Assembly (NCBI GenBank): GCA_009192285.1
Contig: WBVU01000003.1
Coordinates: 186,001 to 250,000 of the forward strand
DNA length: 64,000 bases
Source of the DNA: Morchella semilibera
Lineage: Eukaryota; Ascomycota; Pezizomycetes; Pezizales; Morchellaceae
Direction: 5' to 3'
Positions 49,677 through 59,269 of this stretch are shown here, piece after piece (the stretch's first letter is position 1; every line of letters starts with the position of its first letter). A program made the translations under genes and the position numbers. The notes below the pieces were generated by a model. The model had not been told where the DNA came from and searched no databases. It worked only from the letters and a program-made list of their open reading frames with translations.

Positions 49677-52600
49677 CATGTAGCTAGCATGAGATGAACA
49701 ACTTGCCTTATACCGATAATTATAACCACTTGGGTCTGCAAGCACAAATCTTTTTTCCTTCTAGAACTTTTTCACCAAAGAGAGAGAGCAGAATACAAAA
49801 AAAAAAATCATTTCTCAGGTAAGACTACCAATGTGCCTGCGGCCTCCCCCTCCATTTCAGCCCTGTTATTGCAGTCATAATTGTGATCCCTAAGCCCGGC
49901 AATCGACCGTTAGTGCTCTGCTAGGATGAAAGCGGGCGCACTGAATCGCTACATACAAACAAAACTGCGGGGTACGATAAAATAACCCTTATCTGTTTAG
50001 GGCAAGCATTCCCCCCGTTTCTTTCACACTCACCGTTGAACCATAACCCATAGCTACGAGCAACGGCTTTTCATGTCAATGATTGTATTTTCGCATACTC
50101 CCCCTTTCGATTAATAGCTTGGCATACATTGCTTAGGGGCGCCGGGGAACATGGTCCAAGCTTCCTGAAAATCCCGATTATTTTTCCTTTACCTTTTTTT
50201 TTTCGCTCTATTTTACGGTTTCTGCCGACCGGTCTACGCATGGTGATCATGATAACCACAATTTATTTATTACGGTGTGCTGCATAGAGTAAGGGCTCCG
50301 GCTGATTCAACTTTTCTGACATGTGGGTACTAGTCAATAGTGTTTATTTCGTTATAGTTTTTTTTTCCTTTTTTTTTTTTTCCACCCTCAACTCCTTTCC
50401 TTTTTACGCAAAAACAATTCAATGCAATGTTAAGGGCGTCAACCGATCGGTCATTTTCCGAAATCAATCAACAGTATACGGTTGACTAAAACCCCATAAA
50501 ACAAACCTAGATCTCTTTTATCACGACCTCTAGGTCACCTCCTGGGCTTAGCCATAAGAATGATACCAGCTGTCAAAATTGGAGAGTACATAAGTACTAA
50601 TGCATGCAGTAAATAACAGGTACGTACTCTGGCATGGTCTGTTCGAATATTTGGTACTCTAGCGAAAAGGCAGGAGGCTCCGGTGAGAGAAATGTTGAGA
50701 AAAGATGAAAAACCTAGTTTTGGCAATACCATGCTCGCGCTTGATCACCTTACCAATGCGATGGGAATATATCATCAAAGCATCGCAATCTGAGACGGTT
50801 AATAGGCCTAAAATTCTGCACTGTCTTTTTTTTTTTTTTTTTTTTTATTTTCGGCTGTTCTTCCTTCGCCTAGAATGTAGCCAGACATCCCGGGATAGCA
50901 TGCATACACACACATACCACCTACATGCTCGTTACGCCCGGACGGACGCGTCAAGACAAAGCTACATACATTCTCGACCTCCAGAGAGTATCTAACCCGA
51001 CATCACGGGGACAAGCAACAACGGAGCAAAGTGTCTGGAGTACTGCTGACGATAGAGGCATTGCCGAGTTACTCCCGTTCTTTTACGCCCCTTTTCTTAT
51101 TTGAGAAAGTTGTAATTATCCAGGGGATTTACTAGGTACAAGTTGTGCACAACTTGCTAGTCTCGCTTCAGGGTTGTCGGAGGTTCATGTGGGCTGAAGG
51201 TGCATGGTTCAGTGGCTCCGGGCACTCTGGATGTGGGTACCTAGGTATGTACTCCAAATATATGATATGGGATAAAGAGAGTAGCACAACTTTAACTACA
51301 GAACTTACAATGTAGGGGAAGTCGCAAATAGGAAGTATGTAGAGTACCTACCGCCTAGGGTACATACATCGAGTAGCTAAGTAATAACGACATCGAGTTG
51401 TTGAGTTTTGTCGGGAAAGCTTGCCACATGGCTTACAATGTCCGTGTCCCTTTCAGGGACGTTCTTGCGAAAAGAGTGGAACAGCACTTCGAGAATACTG
51501 TTATAGTGTACGGTACAGAGCACCATGCCTTACACAGAGGTACTCCACTTTGTGGCCTGATGTGATATACATAGCGAATTGTTGCTGAGTAGGTCACAAG
51601 AGTGGGGAGAGGAAAGGCTTCAGGGTCTCCAGTGCTGATACGTCTGGCAGAAGGAAGTGAGTAAGATCACTTATAGTCGATTTACGAGTAGAGCTGATGA
51701 TATGACAATGACAATATATTACCTAGCAGTTACATGTAGGCCCCATCGGAGGATTTTGCCAAGACCAGGTACTCTACAGTAAGGGAGCAGCGGCTACGGA
51801 TAATAGTGAAGCTCACTTCCTGATCATGCCGTCGTGATCGTGCATGAAACATTCGGAGTCCCCAGATTAATTATGTTTCTCGTCAGCACTCAATAAAGAA
51901 AGATCTACTTTATTGCTCGTTCGCAAGCTGAAGGAGGCCTTCTATCGTTGCCCTAGGAGCCAGTATCAGTAATTTTTGACGTTTTAATGCTGGATGATCA
52001 TGAGTGCTTTTTCCTTTAGAGGATTCTTGATCCGCATCGATATCGCGTAAACGGTAACCAAACCTCGAGTCTTACACACCCCTTTCTAAGGCGCGGCTCT
52101 TTCTTTCTTTTCAACTCGATCACACTCCCTCACTCCACTAAAGTTCTTTACCTAACTCCGGTACATATTTCCCGTACAACTTTAATCTATTCCCCAATGA
52201 GATGAAAAATAAAAAATAAAAATAAAAATAATATTTTCTCAAACGTGGACACAGCTAGTAGAAAGAATGACTCGAGTTATCCATAGTATTTACTCCACTC
52301 TATAAAGGTACATCGGTATTGAATTGCCGGTATCTATACGTATTGCCATAAGTCCGCAAACGTCTGACCTAGTAAGATCCCTTATTCTTCTTTGTGGTTT
52401 TTGACCTGTATCACACACGCTAACACTTACCACAGGATGAAACTTTATGGTCACACTGGAACTTCCTCTGAAAACGTATCCATTGTGAGCCGGCAATTTC
52501 CCCTTTTCAGGTCTCAATCAGCCCAAATTCTGTTGTACTGGGTTGCCAATATGTCGTAGAAGTCCTATGGCGTGCGTTCATGGCTTGCGCCCTGAGTGGG

Positions 52601-52984
52601 CGGCGGAGCTTTCTGTACCAGGGCACCAGGGCGTTCACGATATTTTTGCTGCTGATGGTGGTGGGGGACCATGGATCTAGCTCGCTCTACACTCGTGAAA
52701 GGCCCCGCATCGGGATTCCTGAGGCATTGGACCGCCCGGCCATGAGCTTTTTTTTTTTTTTTTCTTCTTTCCTATTTTCTATTTTATTTTTCCACCCCTA
52801 CATACTAATATATCGTTAGGTGTGTACGATGTGATATATTAAATGCCCTTCCCGGACGTTCAAATCGATCTGTATCTTGTATTAAAGTCCTCGAGTCCGC
52901 CCTCACACTTGTTCTGTATATCCGGCAGTCTTTATTATTCCTTTACTAGACCAAATATTTACCAGCGCCCTTACACTCTCAATC
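49677..52984. other. Intergenic, no firm gene
   Basis: Several T-runs (50160-50200, 50366-50382, 50826-50846). A 45-codon open frame from an ATG at about 51429 (MAYNVRVPFRDVLAKR...) looks coding-like but lacks partners. A GC-rich open frame at 52580-52819 lies just upstream of the aquaporin and may be in its leader. The last TACATGTA of the window is at 51731. Confidence 0.4.
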
Positions 52985-54606
52985 ATGAGCAGCTCGAAAG
53001 CTACCCCAAAGACAACGGCCAGTGCCATCGCTACACCGGTGGAAGATGCGGCTTCAGATATCAGTGGTCCATCCGCTGAGCGCGGGGGTTGGAAGAATAG
53101 TGTTTATAAGGATTGTGAGTACTGCTGATACAATTTTACCTTTGTATAAATATTTTACTAACATTGTTTCGTATAGATGCACTTCAGATGGTTAGCTAAA
53201 CCTTTACCAGTACTATTACTATTTATTACACTATTCTTTTATTCGTGGTTTGCTAATGTAGTTGATATTCTCATTTCCAGGCCGTTGAATTCATAGGTAG
53301 GCCTGCACCGCTGATCATTCCTTTCTCTCCAGATGTCTCATCTCCATGATGATCTCCAGTGTAAACTAACCAACCCTTGTAATTTCCAGGAACATTTCTG
53401 TTTCTCTTCTTCGCTTTTGGCGGAACCCAAGCCGCCAAAGTCAACTGGGACTCTAGAGATCCAGAACCCACCAACAACCCTACAATAGCTGTCGCATCGC
53501 CGGAACTCCTCCTTTATATTGCTATCGCATTCGGTCTCTCTCTCACAGTCAATGTATTTGTCTTTTACCGTGTCAGTGGTGGATTATTCAACCCTGCGAT
53601 TACAATGGGATGCGTGGTTATCGGCGCCATGCCCCCATTGAAGGGAGCATTACTCGGCGCATCACAGTTGCTCGGAGGAATCGCTGCGTCGGCGGTGGTC
53701 GCGGGCTTGTTACCAGGTGGCCTGGCAGTCGTACGGCGCTGGCACGTAAGTTCCCCGGAATTCCTGGGGGTGGGGGTGAGAGCTTGGGTTGTACTACTGA
53801 GAGTGGAGATGCTGATATACTGCTTGATGTTTGTGTAGCGGGCGTTTCAACTGTACAGGGATTGTTTCTGGAAATGTTTTTGACCGCAGAGCTTATGATT
53901 ACAATATTCCTTGTAAGAAGAACCCTTACCACCCTCGTTCGGCCCGCAAGTTCCACAAAACATAAAACTGACCTCTTGTCCTTCCTCCTTTAGCTTGCGG
54001 TTGAGAAACACCGTGCAACGTATATTGCGCCCCTTGGTATCGGCGCTTCTTTCTTCATCACTCAGTTGTTCGGTGTCTACTTTACCGGAGGTATGTATTA
54101 GAGCTCCTTCCATAGCTAGCTACCTTGTAGCTAGCTATCATCAACCCGACTGTACCACCGGCCCAGTTTCTAACGGACCTATTTTACTCGGTTAGGTTCC
54201 CTAAATCCCGCACGATCTTTCGGCCCGGCTGTGGTGACGGGCGACTTCCCGAGCTACCATTGGATCTATTGTGAGTTTCTACTTCTTTTTTTTTTCCCCC
54301 CCTAGAAGCGCCAGCGCATTATATCTTCCTTCCTTCCTTCACCCCCCCCCCCCCTCCGCTCCTATGATTACATCCCCACTACCGCGAAATGGAAATATTC
54401 ACTAACACTTTACAGGGCTTGGACCAGTCATGGGCGCCTGTCTCGCTGCGGGAGTCTACAAGTTCCTTCTGTTCGCTGACTACAAGACAATCAACCCCGG
54501 TCAAGATGTAGACGGTCTCAGCTCTGTCGAAGACATCCTCACCGCCATGCGAAAAAATAAGTCTAGCGGAGAGTTGGGAAGACGCGGTGAGATTAGCATT
54601 GTCTAA
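52985..54606 (+). CDS. Orthodox aquaporin (MIP family), with an apparent frame break
   Basis: Eight exons: 52985-53114, 53177-53190, 53281-53296, 53390-53745, 53839-53912, 53994-54090, 54196-54270, 54416-54606. The product has six membrane segments and both pore signatures, FNPAIT in loop B and LNPARSFGP in loop E, whose Arg belongs to the selectivity filter. [17 protein letters not shown] and [10 protein letters not shown] match ascomycete water channels rather than glycerol facilitators. It should conduct water across the plasma membrane. Exons 2 and 3 are micro-exons of 14 and 16 nt. The exon lengths sum to 953 nt, one short of a multiple of three. Within exon 4 the frame encoding [10 protein letters not shown] must shift to reach TALAP|GVSTVQG, as if one base were lost near 53728-53731. 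An acceptor 37 bp earlier (53801) could restore frame with 12 extra net residues but lacks the usual branch site. Expected intact length is 317 aa. Confidence 0.88.
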
Positions 54607-55944
54607 TCTAGTCGACATCGGGGTGACCTCTTTGTCGCCCGAAAGATGATTTCCAACTCGGGAGGATCTTTTGCTTTTTTGCTTGCTTTTTTTCTTTTCC
54701 GGACCGGATCTTGGGATTTCCTGTCACTCTCGGAACAGTTTTTCTTCTTCTTTTTTCCTTCACTTTGTTTAACGGGTTTTTTTCTTCTTTTATTTCTCCT
54801 CTTATTATTTATTGCTTTCATCATCACCACGGCGTCTTTGCGCGTGCGCGCGCACTATAACTATTCTTCTGTACGGTCTGGGCTTAGGGAAAGGGGGTTC
54901 TATTTTGTATCGGGAAACGAGAGAGTCTATAAATTATTGGAGAAGGGGACCTTCATGTTGCATAACGCATTTTCGTATCTCACATCTTTGTTTCAACGTT
55001 TGGTTTTTGGTTTTGGCTCTGTTGATCTCCACACACATATATACTTACTTGAGAGAGAGAGAAAAAAAAAAAACTTACTCTAATGACATTGCTTTTTCCA
55101 CGCACACCATCGTCTCACCTTGCAATTGAATTTCACCACTGACACCACTGACACCATCATTAACATTAACGCTAACGCTATTATTCAATGACTGCATGCG
55201 CGCGCGCGCGCGGGCGCGGGAGGCCACGGGATATCGATCAGTTAAAGGACATGTAAAGTACTGTATGATGCAGAGCAGATTAGCTAATTGCAACAGCACT
55301 CACTCTCTCTACATTTTCACTCCCCTTACTTTTTACTTTCGGCATGTGTCTATCCTACCCTGTTGGGTTGTTGGTAGAGGGCACTTACAGGTCGAGTAGA
55401 TAGAGAGCACCTACTGTACTACATACCAGCTGGTACTTCTTACTCCGTCCCCCATCTCCGAGCACCACCTCCTCCTCCAACCCCCGATCTCCCCTCTATT
55501 CCACAACCTCCTTTTTGGGGAGGCCGGAATAGCACTTTAACATCATGTTGGCGGCGGAGTGCGCGCGCACGCGCGCACCTGAGTTTAGTGAGAGACACCC
55601 ACAGCATACATAGGCATCACAAACCATCGATTGGGCTGGCATGGCATCGTGCACTTTTCATTTTGTTGGACCCGGCCCAGCCAGCCCGTGGTAAGAGCCA
55701 GCCAGCTATGTAGCTCATTTCTCAGCCCGAACCTGGCTAGGCGTACGAGTTCCAGTCGTTCATAACCGTACCCCTACTGTGCCTTTGCCTTGCTGCGCAG
55801 TCTCCGGAATTGGACAACGATAAAGGGATTAAAGAAAGAAATAATAATAAAGTGAAAAAAAAAAGGAAATATACAATTGCAATCTCCCTCCATGGCCCAT
55901 CTAGTGTTTTACATACCTCTCTATCCCACCGGCCTACATACCTA
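54607..55944. other. Intergenic between aquaporin and transposon
   Basis: T-rich 3' flank of the aquaporin, a (CG)n-like alternating tract (55199-55212) and a second GCGCGCAC tract near 55560, both purine/pyrimidine-alternating. No gene was supported. Confidence 0.5.
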
Positions 55945-57831
55945 CCGTTATTTTTCGAGTAATCCACTATCTCCATGTATGTCCGGACCAAAGAGCAGAA
56001 GGCTCGGCGCATATGCGGACAGGCAGGTGAGACATTGGCCTTAGTACCCCGTTCAATCATCGTGAGGCTGAGGTTACAAACGTCCAAAGCACCAATGTCG
56101 AGACTAATTCATCATTCAACGAGTCAAGAAAATACTGCAAAGCCTCGCATACGTCCAGGACCTAAACCCAAATTAATCAAAGACCGCATTTTTAAGGCTA
56201 ATGAAATTAAACCTATTCGCTTTCAGCAACGCTCCTGGAGCCAACAGCAAAAGTTGCGAGCTTTGGTGTTCCTCTATCATCACCGGATTCCTGTGGAAAT
56301 CACAGTTGGAGGAGTGAAGATTGCTAGTGGAAATTTCCGGGCTCCTACACAAATAGAAGCATCAGATTTATTTGGTATTCCACAACGTACCCTCAGTGAT
56401 TGGGTCCGGAAACAACAACAAATAGAGCTAGTTGCGAAATCAAGTTCTATCCGTTCTCAACACACCTTCACCTCCTGTAAATGGCCGGAACTAGAGAGTC
56501 AACTTTACGGACTTTTTTTGGATAGGAGAGAAAAAGGACAGGCTGTTCGTAGAGGTTGGTTTAGGGTACACTCTGAAGAGATATTCAGAGAGCTGTTTCC
56601 TGAGGTAGAAGCATCCATTTTTCGCTTCTCCAATGGTTGGTTTGCCGGTTTCCTGGGTCGGTACAGAATTAGTCTCCGGTGTATAACCAAGACTGCCCAA
56701 AAGGTCCCAGAGGATTATCGGAACCTAGTGATCAGCTGGCTTCAGTTCAACCGTCGAAACTCACAGTTCAATCCATATTTATTCTATTCACAACGGATTT
56801 TGGTCGGTGAAGGCTTTAATATAAACAGACGTCAAAACCGTTACGATCTATCCAATATATGCAATGTTGACGAAACACCTATCCCATTTGAATATCTCAC
56901 TGGACGGACCTATAATACAATAGGAGAGAAAACGATATGGGTAAAGGAGTCTAGAAGTGGTTGGGATAAACGTCAAGCCAGCTTGGTACTATGTATTTTT
57001 GCAGATGGATTTAATAGGGTACCTCCTATGATTATTTTTCATGGTCAGGGCAAGCGGTTGGGGTCGGAACCAGAAAAATATCACTCAGGAGTAATTGTCG
57101 AGTTCAACGATACCGCATATATGACAGAACCACTGTTCATCAAATACATTGAAATGTATTTGATTCCGGCACTAAATGGGAAACCTTCCCTATTTGTTAT
57201 GGACCTTTGCACATCACACAAAACACCTGCAGTTTTAGACCTCCTCCGTTCCAACCAAATCACACCAAGTCTCATTCCCGCTGGTTGTACTAGCCTTGTT
57301 CAACCATTGGATGTATCGATCAATAAGCCTTTGAAGGAGTATATCCGCAGCTTGACAGATGAAGCGATTAGAAAATGTGAAAGTATAGAGATTTTTGAAA
57401 GATGGACTGTTAGTGAAAGGCGAATATTAACTACATGGAGCGTTGGGGATGCCTGGTATTTATTTGCAGTGGAAAAGGACGAATTAATTAGGAGGGTGTT
57501 CCGGAAAGTAGGTCTTTCACTGGCCGTTGATGGTAGTGAAGATGATCAGCTAGACATCAAAGGATTCGGAGATTTGGAAGTTGGCAATTGGAGGCTACCC
57601 GTGACCTCCACCTCTGAATTTGCAGATGTAAATAGAGAACATGATGAGAGCGAATCAATAGAGTTTGTAGCATCTGGGGAATAAACCCCAGAACGATTCC
57701 AGACATTGATCTGAAATGTCTTACTTGTCTGCACCTACCTGCCTGTCCGCATATGCGCCGAGCCTTCTGCTCTTTGGCCCGGACATACTCTCTACATTCA
57801 CGGAGATAGTGGATTCCTCGAGAAATAACGG
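55945..57831 (+). mobile_element. Pogo/Fot1-type DNA transposon, apparently complete (1887 bp)
   Basis: Long inverted ends of about 88 and 100 bp begin CCGTTATTT and share the segment AGAGCAGAAGGCTCGGCGCA with only scattered differences; the right arm carries an extra 12 bp. TA is duplicated at 55943-55944 and 57832-57833. One unbroken transposase frame fills the interior. Intact frame plus well-matched ends indicate a young, possibly still mobile copy. Confidence 0.9.
56095..57684 (+). CDS. Pogo-type DDE transposase (529 aa)
   Basis: A single exon. The frame stays open back into the TIR (to 55975), but the ATG at 56095 after the TIR is the likely start. The basic N-terminus (RPGPKPKLIKD) is followed by a helix-turn-helix region (QKLRALVFLYHH... 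to RTLSDWVRKQQ) and a CENP-B/Tc5-type second HTH ending in the RFSNGWFAGFLGRYRISLR segment. The DDE_1 catalytic core shows all three acidic residues: Asp259 (NVDETP), Asp370 (FVMDLCTSHKT) and Asp406 (QPLDVSINKPLK), giving 35 residues between the last two, as in Fot1/pogo elements. It would cut and paste the element into TA sites. No stop or frame break is present, and there is no sign of repeat-induced mutation in the ORF. A domesticated role is unlikely because the TIRs are retained. Confidence 0.93.
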   Translation: MSRLIHHSTSQENTAKPRIRPGPKPKLIKDRIFKANEIKPIRFQQRSWSQQQKLRALVFLYHHRIPVEITVGGVKIASGNFRAPTQIEASDLFGIPQRTLSDWVRKQQQIELVAKSSSIRSQHTFTSCKWPELESQLYGLFLDRREKGQAVRRGWFRVHSEEIFRELFPEVEASIFRFSNGWFAGFLGRYRISLRCITKTAQKVPEDYRNLVISWLQFNRRNSQFNPYLFYSQRILVGEGFNINRRQNRYDLSNICNVDETPIPFEYLTGRTYNTIGEKTIWVKESRSGWDKRQASLVLCIFADGFNRVPPMIIFHGQGKRLGSEPEKYHSGVIVEFNDTAYMTEPLFIKYIEMYLIPALNGKPSLFVMDLCTSHKTPAVLDLLRSNQITPSLIPAGCTSLVQPLDVSINKPLKEYIRSLTDEAIRKCESIEIFERWTVSERRILTTWSVGDAWYLFAVEKDELIRRVFRKVGLSLAVDGSEDDQLDIKGFGDLEVGNWRLPVTSTSEFADVNREHDESESIEFVASGE

Positions 57832-57833
57832 TA

Positions 57834-58952
57834 CCTCCACATATCTCATTGACTCTCCGTCCACAATCGGTGGCTTGCTCGCGAAGGCCCCCGGCCCCCC
57901 AAAATAAAGAAAGAAAAAAAAGAAAAAAAAGCAATCCACAATCGCAAAAAGAGAAATCGAATGTGACCGCGCAGCACACAGTATCGTGGATATACACCCC
58001 TACATACCTTCAATACCTCTCGGATTGGACTACACTAATTTATATACCACCACCGACATTGGCAGCCTTTTTTTTTCTTTTTTTTCCCCTCTGCTCAAAA
58101 AAGAAATTATGACATTTTCTTTTTTTTTCCCCCGTTTCTTTCTCCTCCTTTTAAATTTTTGCTTTTTTTGCTTTTTCGAAAGTGCGGGGAGAAAAGAGCG
58201 GACGTTCGCACTAACTTGATCGTGTGGGCGCTGGGCGGAGAGCAGAAGAGGGGAGGCGAGGGATGCAACGCACGGTCTTTATGTTAAGAGACGAAGTTAT
58301 ACGTATAGCAGCTAAGCTAAAATTACATACAGATAACTTTACTGAGTTTACTCTATGTTTCTAGTTGGCCAAAATGGAAGGGGGAAAAGAAGGCTGAATA
58401 TGTATGACACCCGCGGTTCGACACACGGACGGAGGGCAGCGGAGATTTGATTACCTCGAATACATACATCATAATACGTATCCCGGCCCACTAGATCGGC
58501 TCTATCGTGAATATGTCCGGCGACGTAGTAGTTGATATGTTTTCTTTGTTGATGAGGTGGGTGTAGAGTTACTTGACTAGTACATACAAGGCGGCGGTGT
58601 GCCGAATTAGATTCTGCTCACGTCTCACTGGGGATTTCGATCTGTCCTGTTGTTGCTGTTGTTGTTGCAATGGAAAGGTATCGTCACCTAAGCTAGGCTG
58701 ACAACAGAGTACTGACAGGTAGGCAGGCAGGTAGTAGTAGTAGATGGCTGCGCGCGGTGAGGGCAATTCGCGGTGAGCTCGTGATCAATTGCCGTCATGG
58801 TACTTTTGTTGATAATCATGTTCAAGGCAAGATGTGTAGCATCATGTAACTACCTATAGAGGACTTCACGATAGTCCAGGTGCCGGTGGTGGTGGTTGTG
58901 GTGAGGTGGTGTGTGCGTGCGTGCGTTGTGTGTGTGGTGTGTCATGCCAATG
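57834..58952. other. Intergenic, no gene seen
   Basis: Contains A-rich (57902-57930) and T-rich (58067-58165) tracts and a (GTT)n-like stretch near 58650. No gene or element was recognised. Confidence 0.5.
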
Positions 58953-59269
58953 TCACTCGACTAGAGCCCCTCCATCCCAGCTGCGATAGAAATTCTTAAC
59001 GTAAATTACTAAACTCGCCCCTTTGCCAACTAAGGGTCCACTTACTGAATATCTTCCATTGATAGTGAAGTGCCAATAGATACCCCAAAACATCTCACCA
59101 CCTTCTGCACCCTCGTGGCAAGCACGGCGAGTGACAATCTATGCTCGAAACGCACCGTAACTAAATCTCGTAGGTTCCCGAATTCCTTCAAGCATCGATT
59201 CATCGGAAACAGAGATCGACCAAACCCGCATTTCACTTTCTCTATCTCAGCCCACTTTCTTACCAGCAA
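58953..59269 (-). CDS. Weak candidate: last two exons of an unrecognised gene
   Basis: A minus-strand frame open from 59269 to 59046 reads as a mixed hydrophobic/basic peptide (RKWAEIEKVKCGFGRSLF... to ...FGVSIGTSLSMEDI). It ends at a GTAAGT donor, and the next good acceptor (TATCGCAG, 58981-58982) continues in frame for HWDGGALVE and a stop at 58953-58955; the intron is 65 bp. An acceptor-like ACACTAG precedes the first exon. No start exon could be fixed further upstream and no family is recognised, so this may be chance. Confidence 0.25.
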
